From NCBI RefSeq assembly GCF_040412425.1, contig NC_089777.1, forward strand, positions 29,629,037 through 29,693,036: DNA of 64,000 nucleotides. The letters are read 5' to 3'. The translations under genes were made by a program, and so were the position numbers. The notes under the pieces are model-generated. The model had not been told where the DNA came from, ran no database searches, and was given only the letters and a program-made list of their open reading frames with translations. This document shows, piece by piece, positions 26,001-37,474 of the stretch (the first letter of the stretch is position 1; each line of letters starts with the position of its first letter). The DNA is from Macrobrachium rosenbergii (lineage: Eukaryota; Arthropoda; Malacostraca; Decapoda; Palaemonidae).

Positions 26001-27599
26001 TACATAACTTTACTTTACCAGAAACCAAGTAAATTGTATGGGTCTTATAATTTTACAGCCCTTATCATGTATGAAACCTGTTTACGGATTTCCATGGCGA
26101 CCGAAACCATTGCATAACCGCGGCTACGTATCGCAGACGCCGCTACTACTCGTACATTGAAAGGATCAGTGTAAAAGCACTGTATGACAACTTTCCGATG
26201 GTGCCGAATGGATTCACGAAATTACGCAGACTTGAAGGCACAAAGAACTGCTGAATTATTAAACCAGGACATCTGTGAACTCGAAAAGCCACAAACACGA
26301 ACCTTCCGTAGTCTGCAAGCTGAAATCCATTGTCAAAAAGGTCGTTGCGCTCCGAACATGCATTTCAAGGTCGACAACCCTTTGTAATAGATTTGTTCGT
26401 AGCTGAAACCTGTTAATTCTCTGAAAGTTAACTGTCATAAATTAGTAGCGTTCCGGCTATAAAACTAAAGTAATTGGCAATAAGTAAAACGACATCTGGA
26501 GCACGGAAAATGTCTTCACATGGTTCGCGAATAAATGTCAAAGGGACTTGAATATTACAAGGCAATTAGAGAGACTTTGGGAAGCCAATCGCATCGCAAG
26601 AAAATTGCGTTTTAGTATAGATCTATATTCCTCCAGTGCGCATTCGAGGACCGTGCATTTTAGCCTTTGCTGTAACTTGGATGACTCATGTCTTGAATAA
26701 AAAAACTTTTCGCGTCTTGAGTCAGCTTTCTATAACCGATTGATCATTAGTACATCAGTAATGGAAGAACAGAGAAATAGAGAATTATATTTATTTAGGA
26801 TGGGAAGGCCAAGAATAACCTATTTACTGATACACAGCAAAGCCTGTTTGTAGATGTAACAATTATCGGTATCAGTGTGTTCGTAGAAAAAAGTTGGACA
26901 TGATAAAAGGAAATACAGACGTATAATTTGAAAATGCTCAAACCTTTTGTTACAAAAATCGAAGTAAAAAATGATTAGTATAATCAGGGAGTTCGATTTA
27001 TTAGTTTAGTATATTAGGTTTAATAGTAAATATCGCCGAATAAGGAGTTCACCACAGTAATGAGTACATAAAGTCCAATAAACCAAGTATATACTTATTT
27101 TGAAAGGTAGGATTTAGTGGTTGTCACTTTTTTCACTTTTTTCCACTTTTTTTCCATCAAAAAAATCCCTTAAACCAAAACCCAGCGTAAGGTCGGGAAG
27201 TAGATTTAGACGAGGCTAAATTGAGCAGTATAGCCCAGGCTTTGTGCTTTTAGGGCTAAAAATACAATCTATCATAACTGTTGGAAATAAGCAATTTCGC
27301 CAATACTCTTAAAATGAGTTAGGCCTAATGTACAGATGAAAGAATGACTGGCAAATGTCGCTTGGGAAATCAGATTGCGATAAATTAACGATTGTGATAA
27401 ATTAGCCATTAACGAGAAGGGCCAAGGTCAGAGATAAAGCACTGAGATATACTACATTTGTTCTTGCAGCTGAGGCCTGTGTGGATGGTAGTGAGTTAGG
27501 TAGGGATGGCAATGAAGTTAAAGAGAAAACTACTGTAGGCAAATGAGTCAGAACCATTTTGATTCGTAGAATTACCAAGAGGCCCTTTAGTCATTCACT
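20025..27599. other. Long AT-rich stretch without recognised genes or repeats
   Basis: About 7.5 kb with no microsatellite over ~20 bp and no recognisable element. ORFs are 60-85 codons and resemble nothing known (for example 22094-22312, 24200-24436, 26184-26387). A poly-T/CAG acceptor-like site lies near 22405-22428 but opens into no known protein. It could be old intergenic or intronic DNA, possibly with conserved non-coding sites that single-sequence reading cannot show. Confidence 0.5.
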
Positions 27600-27610
27600 C
27601 CAGAAAGCGT

Positions 27611-27712
27611 AGGTTCTTAGCCACGTTAAATAAGTCTAATCCTTCGGGCCAGCCCTATGAGAGCCGTTAATCAGCTCAGTGGTCTGGTAAAACTAAGATA
27701 TACTTAATTTTT
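27611..27712 (+). mobile_element. 5'-truncated SINE with an 11-bp target duplication
   Basis: Carries only the 3' part of the tRNA-type SINE (AGGTTCTTAGCCACGTTAAA to CTAAGATATACTTAATTT). It is flanked by CCAGAAAGCGT at 27600-27610 and 27713-27723. Truncation together with a perfect duplication indicates LINE-type target-primed insertion that stopped early. Confidence 0.88.
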
Positions 27713-28358
27713 CCAGAAAGCGTTTGATTAGTTTGCCGATATTGTTCCTTGCGAAGCAGAATGCTGGTGTGATCGAACAGAAGTACGACAGTGTAAATTG
27801 GTTGCTCGGTATGAACGAGGGTAAATGCATTTTCATACTCATTTTTTCACTATTTTTTTTTTTATTGAGCGTGAAATTAACGTACCACTTTGTTTAACGC
27901 AGTTGCCAGGAAACAAACAAATAACTTTGTGATCTAAATTTAGGCCAATATGCTGCGAAACTCCCTCGTTGCTTATTTCTCCCTCGTCTTTTCCTTTATT
28001 CCTTCAGAAATGGTTTAGCTAAAGGCAATCACAAGCTCGTCCTGTCGGCCTACACGAAAAAATTGAATTTACAAATGTATCTTAACTTGCTTATGTTTCC
28101 GGATATTATGCATAACAGAATTAGATCTATTCTGGAGTGAAAATTCAACAGGATGTTGGAGATTTTCCAATAATACTTATTTGGTTTGCTATATACAAGT
28201 AATAAACACATCTAATTTGCGTTTATTCATCATCATCATTGTCTCTAATACAATGCGACACAGAGGGGCCCCTTGTGAAATTTCGCTGCTTGTCTCTCGT
28301 GTGGTTTCATTTCTTCCATAATATTGGTCTGTTGATGCAGTCAAATACCTTCTTGCAA

Positions 28359-28731
28359 TCGGCGCGATCGAGTTTTCTGTACAACGTACAATCAAGGCCA
28401 CTGAAAATAGATCATATTTCGGTGGGCTCGGTATAATGCTGTATGAGCTGCGGCCCGTGAAACTTTAATCACGGCCGGGTGGTAGCCTGGCCTATATCAT
28501 TGCCAGACGCACGATTATGGCTAACTTTAACCTTAAATAAAATAAAAACTACGGAGGCTAGAGGGCTGCAATTTGGTATGTTTGATGATTGGAGGGTGGA
28601 TGATCAACATACCAATTTGCAGCCCTCTAGCGTCAGCAGTTTTTAAGATCTGAGGGCGGACAGAAAAAGTGTGGACAGAAAAAAGTGCAGACGGACAGAC
28701 GAAGCCGGCACAATAGTTGTCTTTTCAGAAA
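28359..28731 (-). mobile_element. Hairpin-rich element, copy D
   Basis: Minus-strand copy. The 3' end is clipped within the short hairpin (begins TCGGCGCGATCGAG). Otherwise it is complete, with the arms GCTAGAGGGCTGCAATTTGG and ACCAATTTGCAGCCCTCTAG and the tandem CTGTCC track. Confidence 0.85.
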
Positions 28732-29040
28732 CCCTAAAAAGGCCACTAGAAGGAGATTTTTAAATTCAGTACACTGCTGCTCAATATGCAGTAACACACT
28801 GATTTGTGCAACTCATACCTTTTCTAAAAACCAGCTTGTCCATCTCGAAGCATTTATCACTTTCTTTCTTGACCTTCTTGAGAATTAGCATACTGAATAT
28901 TTCGTCTCAACTGACGTCAGTGCAATGCCTCTGTAGTTACCGCATTGGTCAGGCTACTTTTCATTGATATTTTTGCTCTGACTTCCATTCCCAAATCATC
29001 AGGCTTCCTTTCCTAGTTCCTTATGAATAGGGGTTTATCT
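28732..29040. other. No gene recognised
   Basis: Unique AT-rich sequence; a 67-codon plus frame overlapping the end of copy D is not protein-like. Confidence 0.4.
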
Positions 29041-29044
29041 TCAG

Positions 29045-29092
29045 AATAATAATAATAATAATAATAAATAATAATAATAATAATAATATGTT

Positions 29093-29172
<80 letters not shown>
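29045..29172. repeat. (AAT)n running into (ATT)n, an inverted microsatellite
   Basis: AAT repeats to about 29110 switch to ATT repeats up to 29172. The two halves are complementary and could pair as a ~55-bp AT hairpin. Confidence 0.9.
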
Positions 29173-29173
<1 letters not shown>

Positions 29174-29350
29174 TATCTGGAAAAACTAGATGCCGAAGTA
29201 GCTCCAGGACTCATGCGGAAAAGTGTGCTACTAGAAACAGCGCACATAGTGAGAAAAGTGATGGACTCCTAAGGAGGCAGGATGCAACCCGGAACCCCGC
29301 ACTATAAAAACCACCCAGTCTAATAGGATGACTGATAGACCCCCCAAAAA

Positions 29351-29402
<52 letters not shown>
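29173..29402 (+). pseudogene. 3' end of a LINE followed by its (AAT)n tail
   Basis: Translates as LEKLDAEVAPGLMRKSVLL then ETAHIVRKVMDS and a stop, the typical C-terminal end (LLGTARILRKVL-like) of a LINE polymerase that I recall from crustacean genomes. A ~90-bp 3' UTR (GCACTATAAAAACCACCCAG) follows and then (AAT)n at 29351-29402. Everything upstream of the C-terminus is missing, as expected of 5' truncation. The clade is not assigned. Confidence 0.6.
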
Positions 29403-29405
<3 letters not shown>

Positions 29406-29689
29406 TCTGCAGCACTGTCATCTAAGGATACGAGGTATCTTTTCATTTTCGACTAAAATTATCAAGTTATTTTACGTCACTAATTTGTTAGCAGCCACTG
29501 TCGTGGTAGTTGATATTATTTTTGCGTTTGGCTTTCTTATTATTTCACTTACACAGTTTATTATTTAGTTTAACATTTCACAGTTTATTGTTTACTTTAA
29601 CATTTCTATTTTAGTACTGGTTGCTCTCTAATTCGAACTCCTGGACTAACTAGCATTCTTTTTTTCCAACTAAGGCTTTAGATTGGAGG

Positions 29690-29850
29690 ATAGTACCTGA
29701 GAGCAACTCGGGTTCCTGTGGGCACCAGAAGTGTTGGAAGACCAATGAGAAGGGGGCAGGAGATGAGTGGAGATTAGTAGAACATAAAACACAAGAAAAC
29801 AATGAGTGGCTGAATTTCACGGAAGCCCTTTGCTTCTCTATGCGTTGGAA
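29690..29850 (+). pseudogene. Possible LINE C-terminal remnant before a (TG)n tract
   Basis: One frame reads VPVGTRSVGRPMRRGQEMSGD, resembling the GRPKxRW-type tail of LINE polymerases, but broken by stops. It is immediately followed by (TG)n at 29851, again a microsatellite at a would-be 3' end. Weak evidence. Confidence 0.3.
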
Positions 29851-29882
<32 letters not shown>

Positions 29883-29899
29883 ATGTGTGTGTGTGTATG

Positions 29900-29935
<36 letters not shown>

Positions 29936-29938
29936 ATA
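29851..29938. repeat. (TG)n then (TA)n microsatellite
   Basis: TG repeats 29851-29899 with TATG interruptions, then TA repeats to 29938. Confidence 0.9.
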
Positions 29939-30013
29939 TTTCTGACTCACGTCTGGATCGAACCCAGGTCTTTCAATTGAAAGGTCTGGGTTCGAACCAA
30001 TGTGGGTCAGAAA
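29939..30013. repeat. Near-perfect 75-bp palindrome with tRNA B-box sequences
   Basis: Centre is TTTCAA|TTGAAA at 29976/29977. The right arm holds TCTGGGTTCGAACCAATGTG, a strong Pol III B-box (GGTTCGAACC). The left arm holds the mirrored GGATCGAACCCAGG. It looks like two tRNA-derived SINE heads joined head to head; the right one continues to 30044 (TCCAGGCGTGATTGTGTTGA) before (TA)n. Confidence 0.75.
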
Positions 30014-30040
30014 TTTATTTCTATTCCAGGCGTGATTGTG

Positions 30041-30044
<4 letters not shown>

Positions 30045-30117
<73 letters not shown>

Positions 30118-30119
30118 CA

Positions 30120-30150
<31 letters not shown>
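30045..30150. repeat. (TA)n-(CATA)n microsatellite
   Basis: TA to about 30112, then nine CATA/TACA tetranucleotides. Confidence 0.95.
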
Positions 30151-30152
<2 letters not shown>

Positions 30153-30335
30153 TATTGTGGTATGTAATGTTACTTCACCAAAGTAATATGCACAACGTAC
30201 CCAAAGTACGCAAAATCGACGGCATTTATACTTTTATGAATCTACATTATACATTACGCTGTCTGATTAGCAATATATTACCGACTGAAGTTAAACATTC
30301 CAGGGTCCAACACCGCGCTACCAAAGTGGTGTAAT

Positions 30336-30362
30336 TCTCTCTCTCTCTCTCTCTCTCTCTCT
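30336..30362. repeat. (TC)n microsatellite
   Basis: About 13 TC units; a second similar tract lies at 30652-30677. Confidence 0.9.
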
Positions 30363-30677
30363 GAAAGAAATTGTGATTAATCAGCACTTTCAGAGTGTTT
30401 ATGCTTTTATATAATGTACGAGGTCCTGTATGTCCAACGGAATGCTTCCGCTTAATAATAAATTATTGTGTATCAACCAACATGCACAAATGCATATATT
30501 CTTCCCCTGATGAGAAAAGTGGCACTGACAGATGACTAAATTAGTGTGGACATGCTTTGGTCCAGTGTAGATAGCCTCATTATACCAAATCATTGGGGCA
30601 GGTAATGGCTGTTTCAAGGGCAGAGGATATAGAAAATTCCTTTTCATAGTTCTCTCTCTCTCTCTCTCTCTCTCTCT

Positions 30678-33600
30678 TTTGTTTGTGTTCTATGGGTGTG
30701 CGAGTTTGGCTGACCACAAAGTGTGAAAATTTAAGGACAGAAATGGAAATCTGTAATAAACTGGTTTGTCATGCTTCATACAACTGTGTTGGAATTAGCA
30801 TTCTTCAGATCAACAATTTACCAAAGACAAGATATGACAGCTATTTCATGTCAAGGTGTACTTGGAGAAGCCTAAATCAAATTTTGGTTCCAGTTAGCTG
30901 TCAATTAACGATTCCGATAACACTAGTTTTGGTTATTTCTAAGGATATGCGTTTGTTTTCTACGCGACTTGAAATCCAGAAAGCGTTCCATTGCCAACCT
31001 CTCAACGGTACTAGGACTGGAGGTCCCTGAATAATGCATCACGGGTGACTGGTTCATGCGCCCGAGTGGCTCTGACCACTTTGCTGTTTTCAGTGGCTTA
31101 ATTGAATTTTAATGTCGCCTGTGTGTCAATAGCAGGATTCTCCATTCTTCACGTAACTGTCTGGGGTTTGCATAATTTCCAAATTTGGCTCGTTTTCCAT
31201 ACATGACACCAGCTATAGTAACGGTCATTGTTGCTGTAGAGATAAGAATCTAGACAGTTATTTATGTTTTCTATATTTAAGATGACTAGTAAAATTAGAC
31301 AAAGCTCTCAATATCTTAATCACATTCTGGCAGTTGTAAATGGCCAATGTTTTTTTTTTTTTTTTTTACAGGTATACACACTACCTGGCAATAACGCTTA
31401 TCTTAATTGCACGGGCATCGTGATAGACTGTGCGTTGAATTTGAAACACCTGGAATGAATTTTATAAGCAAATGACATATCATAACGGTTGTCGCTATAA
31501 ACCTGCTTTTTCGAACCGGTTATCATAATTACCACTGCGTGTTGGAAGACATCACACTCGGCATACTAGCAGAAACTGGACAATACCAGACGTGTAATGA
31601 CGAATTATCACTGCCACAACACACGAGGTGTTTGAGGGGCCATTAGCATTTGGATGCCTTCAGGTCAAAACGATTACATGCCCTTTGCTGACGACGTCGG
31701 GAAATGAAGGCAGAAATTGAAAAATTATAGAGTATCAGCAGATCAGATGTGTAGACCTTGAGGTGACCTTGATTGCAAGCCAGCAGAAGGCTTCTGTGAA
31801 GGGTCTCTGCTATCAAGTCACACCACAGGAGTAGGTACACGGACGCCGAATTCATTCTCGACGATCTGCCTGTCGATCTCTCTGTTACTGTCAATTAGAT
31901 GATGGTGAGATGGCAGGTGCTGCGCAGGAGTGTCATGGCAATGGGGTCATGCACGTGGATGAGTTGTGGTCCTGTTTGTTATGATTTGAATCGCTTAGCA
32001 CAGTCACGTGGCAGCAAAGTAGAGAAAGCAAGCGAATAAGAGGACCCTACGCCTAAAAAAAAAATAAATAAGAGATAGAAACTATTGCATTCATGAAGTT
32101 TCTTGAATGTTTGAAAATGCATTATGACGTTCCTCCTTTGCGTAGTAGAATATGGAAGATATGTACATATCCACGCACTCGCGTATAACGCTCTTGCGAG
32201 CCTTATCGATAACAGCTGTAAGCTATCAACAAAGAAACCTGCTCCCTCTAACCTCCTCCCCACCCCCTCCCCTCTAGTGGATCAGTGCCTCTATTGTCCT
32301 GTGCTAAGCAGGGCTGTGTGTACACGTGCTTATATTTAAATGTGCGTACTAGCGCATATATATGTATACTTATTTTCATGCGTACGGAGATGTATGTTTA
32401 GAATTTTAATTATGGGTTTCGTTCAGAGAAGCATAGGGGGAAAAAATTCAACACTGAATAGATATTCCTAACTGGCACTGGCAAATTATCATGAATATTG
32501 AAGGATATTCTCAGTAACAAAGTTAAGATGGAAAACCTAAATATTACCATTTCATCTTTAACGGAAGAGACGATTTTATATATTTATAAAGGAATGTCAT
32601 CATAGACTGATGACAGAACATGGCGTCAGGTATCCCTTCGAGAGTCATAATTGTTGTTGCGCTAACAGAAGGTCAAAGATAGAGTGAAGTGTATCGTCCA
32701 TGAAAAAGAGATAACGAAACAACGGGATGTTGCTTCGAAGACCGGCTGTTGTTTTAAATAACAGAATCAGAACGGGTCACCAATGGAAATTATTGAAACA
32801 ATCAAAAGATTCTTAAATCTAAAGAGATATTGCGATATTTGTTGTTAACTAATACATCAACGGTTATCAGAAGCGAGAGGCGTTGTGATTTAAATCCAGC
32901 ACTGGCAATGAATGTTAAATGTATCAACTTACGTAAAAAGAAAATGTGAAGTTTAGCCATTTATCTAATAAAAGAGGAGGGTTGATACAAATAAAATTAG
33001 CGCAGTACACTGCTGAAGTATTTGAAATGTTCCATAGTAATTTTATCGGCAGTGGAACGCTAACTGAATGTTTACATTCTCACCACTCCCAAAAGGACTG
33101 GGACTCTTCTTCTTCTTCTTCTTCTTCTTCTCGAAATTTTGTTGAAGTTGTGAGGGGCAGTCCGCTGGGCACATTCCCAGAAAACAGGTCGGCATTTCAA
33201 GGTTCATCTTAGGTACGATATCTTTACAGAAGTGGCATAAAAAAACATAATTATGTTTTCTGTTTTAAATGACCTAATTCGTTTATGTAATTGTCGAGAC
33301 TAGCTGGGAACTACTGAAGTCTTTAGGCTAGGAGACAAAGTTGATCCTTAGAACACAATTGTCAGCCCTCTGCCTGTCTTAACAAGAGTTTTACAATGTT
33401 TATTAATCAATACGCTTGCAAAGATCAGTCAGATCTATAAAAAGAATAATCTTTTGGGACTGTAGATGATTTGTTTAATAGAAGTTTAGTGTAATTACAA
33501 TTTTATTTCTTTCTTAATGTTGGAACACTGAGCTGGCATCTCAGCTCTGAGTGGTATGTTTTGCTTGGTTTTTTTCACACCTTATCACTTATTCTTAGTA

Positions 33601-36600
33601 GGTCAAACTTTTTTCTTTGCGGTCAGAGTCCACCTGTTTATAAGATACATAAACCCCTTGAAAGATGCGTCATACTCTCGAGATTAGATGACGATTAGAT
33701 TTTACAAAGGTGTTCCTTACAGTCGTACAACTCGTCAATATGTACATGAAACGTAGTTAAGCATGGCGCATTAACTTCACAATATCTTAAGCAGAGCCTT
33801 TTTGAAATAGTCTGGTTACTTTTTGTCAATGTACGGAGTTTATTTATACATTCCTCGTGGGTAAATAATTATTCCATTCTCCATATTCTTACTCGTGTGC
33901 CAAGCTGAATTTCGAGTACACAAACGCTCTAATTCTCAACAGATAAAGCTGGTCGAACGACGTATTAGGCAAGGTCCAGCGAATAACCTCAACGGACCTT
34001 AGTTATAGACACGTGAAGCTGAACGATGTCGATTTTATGTACTAAAAGTACCCATGAATTTCGTGTTAAACGGATGAAAAAGAGAAACTGGCTTCAACGG
34101 ACAATTAAGGATATATTAAAGGCTTAAAAAGTTATTTAAGAATGATAATTAACCCAGGCTGTAGTAGTTTTATTTTCTTCAGCTCAAAAAAAAATAGTGA
34201 ATTATCTGTTAGCTTTATGAGGTGCCCTTAACATGTCCCAGTCCACCGTTTGGTAGCCCTTGTGATTTCATGTAGGACCGGTATACTGGGTCTTTTTTAA
34301 TATATGTAACTACCATTTAGTTACAGTAATGTTTTATAAAGGTAGGGCTCTTTAATCACGAAGATCGGCCTCGCACGGGATTTTTATGTCAGCGTACTAT
34401 TTGCTATAATTACATAAGTTTACACTAATTGAGAGTAATGTTGACTTTAGAACTGTGTATAACAAGTGTCTGTCTGACCAGTTTCTTAAATCTGTCAAGT
34501 ACCAATGTTATTTTATTTATCCTTTCAGAAAAATATTTTAGATTCACATTCTATCTTCTTATAAAAAGCGCAGAGAAGACCATTGTTATTTCACAACTAC
34601 CTTCTAATATATCTTTGCTCGTGGTTTTTATCAGGCCTGCAAAAGGAGCTAAGTCGGGATATTATTTGTTTAGGGTGTAAAACTTTTCTTGAGATGAATC
34701 TTACAGGAATACCACTTCACCACGGGCACTTATTCTTTTGCCAGTTCGTAATATTTTGCTTAAAACTATTCTTGGTCAGTGCCTCATCACACCGGAATGG
34801 TTCCTCCATCTACTGGATGGAGGCAGTACTGACCCTCATCCAGTTTTGTCCAGTGTAGGGCACCCTATCTCTTGGCATTTCTTTTTGAACCTTATCCTTC
34901 TGTGGAACAGGATGATAACTTAATCCCATGCAAATTGTGTATTAATCACATCTTTCCTTAACACGGCTTATCATTATCATTGGCGTCAGTCGTGGATTAA
35001 GGTCTATTCTGAGGCCACTGAAGCCTGATCTCTGTACTAGATGGGGCTTACCGCTCAAAATGAACTTTTCACCCCACTCAAGTAATCTGAGACCTTACTT
35101 GGCGATATATTTTTCTTTCTATGTAGAATATGTAAGGTCACAGGCCCTTGCCCTGAGCTGTTCATCGTGGCCCACCAGGCCCTTGGCCCAATCACAGCAG
35201 TGGCAATAGTATAGTTCACGGTTAATGAGGGCAGATAACAAGGATATATGTTTGGTGTTGCTGATATGGAAGAACACAAAATATTTCCTCGAACATCTGT
35301 CCTGTTATTGGTCATGATTTGTCGTTCTCTGTCTTACTAGCACATTACGTGCGTAAGACTCCATCTCCCAACCTTTGGAGTTGGCAAGTTGGGAGCGAAG
35401 TACACTGAATAATCATTTTCTTCAAAAAGAATGTCTACAGTCGCCGTTTCCCATAGTTAATCCTCTATCAGATTCTATCTTGGCTATCAATGAATTTTGT
35501 ATACAACCAAAATGTGTGTATGTATGTGTTTTATCAATTTTACATTGTTTTGGTCACATAACTTTTATACTCGACGCTAAAATAATATATCAATATGCAA
35601 AATATTCTATCATGATTAGTAAGGGAAGGTCGCTGATACTTGTTTCATAGATAAACGGGGAAACTCCTTATCAGATGTGAATGGTGTTTGACAATGTGAG
35701 AGGGTCTGTTAAACACAAAAGATTATATGGTCTCTCGTCTTACTAGATAGAGGGTCTTGTCCAGTAAACGTGAACTTTAAAAAAAAAGTAGAATATATTT
35801 TATTCATCTTATGATGATTGTAGTTTTTAAAGCATCTTCCTTCTGAGCATGCGCTCTTTCAGCGAGCTTGGAATATTCGTAAAATGTTTTTGATAGAATG
35901 TAAATTTTTAAGATTGTTATGTGTTCCGTAGTTACCCACAGACAAGATAACAAATTTCCAAAGTTTCTCATGGGTTAAATAATTTTATGACATTGCGGGA
36001 TAATAACCAAGGTCATATTATGTTGAGAAAAATTACCATCATAACCTCACCATGTTGGAAAGTTGCCTGAAAAGTAATTGTCTAAAATAAGTAAATCAGA
36101 TACGGTTCCTTTATCTGTTTATAATAATAGAAAGAATGGTGCAGTTTTAAGCTCATAATTTAGTTTTTTATTTTTCATTGTTCATGGCAAGAACAATATT
36201 TGCCGTCTCTCGACACAAGACAAAAAACTTATGTAAATTATGTTTATTGAGGGTTGGATACATGCAGTAAGTTATTAGAGATTACTGCAAGGTCAGTTTC
36301 ATTGACTTCGCTGAGGAGATTAAAACTTGATAGCGGACTGTATACAAAGAGATGCAAGGATTTTGATAAAACCGATAAACCTTAATCAAACGGACCGTTC
36401 CTCCTTGAAACAGCGGTACAAAAGTACTCACAAACCCAGAGAATAATTGCGTTCAATCTTGCTGTTCGATTTTCAAGGTATTCCAACAGATTGTTTTTTA
36501 TTTATTTTTCATAAGTATGTAGTAGAAGTCTCTCCCTTACTCTTATCGAATTTCTCTGGTAAGCTAAAGTATTTATGTCTTTGAGTTTAGTCTTTTGAAG

Positions 36601-36749
36601 ATAAGAATAAAAATATAAGGTAAAATTGTTTAATGGAACACACCTGTTTCACGATGTTTGAGTGAATGTGTGAATTTATGAAAATTAGGCTGTCAGTCCA
36701 AGCACTAGGCCACTTTCGGCCATTCAGAGGTTAAGACAATGAAAAGAGG
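30678..36749. other. Long stretch without a recognised gene
   Basis: Mostly unique AT-rich DNA. The longest frame, 30683-31030 (115 codons, +), has no recognised domain. A 17-T tract plus ACAG at ~31351-31371 is followed by a 28-codon open frame (VYTLPGNNAYLNCTG...) ending in a stop; it could be an acceptor plus terminal exon but nothing supports it. (TTC)n lies at 33107-33131. Nothing else is seen. Confidence 0.4.
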
Positions 36750-36760
36750 AGTTTGAGCAG

Positions 36761-37040
36761 GTAAAGTATACCTTAGTTTAACCAGACCACTCAGCTGATT
36801 AACAGCTCTCCTAGGGCTGGCCCGAAGGATTAGACTTATTTGACGTGTCGAAGAACCAATAGGCTACCTAGCAACGGGACCTACAGCTTATTGTGGAATC
36901 CGAACCACATTATAGCGAGAAATGAATATTCTATCACCAGAAATAAATTCCTCTAATTCTTCACTGGCTTCCCGGAGATTCGAACTCGGGCCCTGCAGAG
37001 TGCTAGCCGAGAACGGTACCGACCAGTCCAACGAGGAACT
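36761..37040 (-). mobile_element. Full-length tRNA-type SINE with an 11-bp target duplication
   Basis: Flanked by AGTTTGAGCAG at 36750-36760 and 37041-37051. On the minus strand it begins AGTTCCTCGTTGGACTGGTC. The A-box-like GTTGGACTGGTCGG and B-box GAGTTCGAATCTC are spaced as in a tRNA-derived Pol III promoter. A body follows (GAATTAGAGGAATTTATTTC, CGTTGCTAGG), then the 3' end CTAAGGTATACTT. The 280 bp make it the reference copy for this family in the window. Confidence 0.88.
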
Positions 37041-37403
37041 AGTTTGAGCAGTTGAACAGCAAGATAAAGATATCCAGAAAAAAATGAGGATGAAGTACAA
37101 AGGTCTGAAGGTGGAACTGGGAGAAACCTCACAGGTGTATTATGTAGTTGTTAGAGTAGCTGGAAAAAGTATTGAAGAATGGAAGAGGGAAAAGAGGTAA
37201 AGTACAAAGATAAAAATTGGGTGGAGCCAGTGGCTGAAGGGACGCTGCAGACACCCTTCATTAATGTCTAATGTCTACAGTGCACCACGTGAGGTAAACT
37301 GACGGCACTATCCTGCAACGGGGACGAATGATGGATTTTTTCCATCCTGAATGCTTACAGAAGTTGAAACCTCTACTGCTGATTTTATTAAAGAAGATAT
37401 ATC

Positions 37404-37404
<1 letters not shown>

Positions 37405-37473
<69 letters not shown>
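37405..37473. repeat. (TTA)n microsatellite at the 3' end of the jockey/CR1-like LINE
   Basis: About 23 trinucleotides; (AAT)n on the LINE strand. Confidence 0.95.

Positions 37474-37474
<1 letters not shown>

Noticed and set aside
30683..31030. 115-codon + ORF as a gene
   Set aside because: No recognisable domain, no splice or promoter context, and codon content like the surrounding AT-rich DNA.
31351..31458. Poly-T plus ACAG followed by an open frame ending in a stop, as a terminal exon
   Set aside because: Only 28 codons, no poly-A signal seen and no upstream exon; the slight Ig-like look (LNCTG) is too short to trust.
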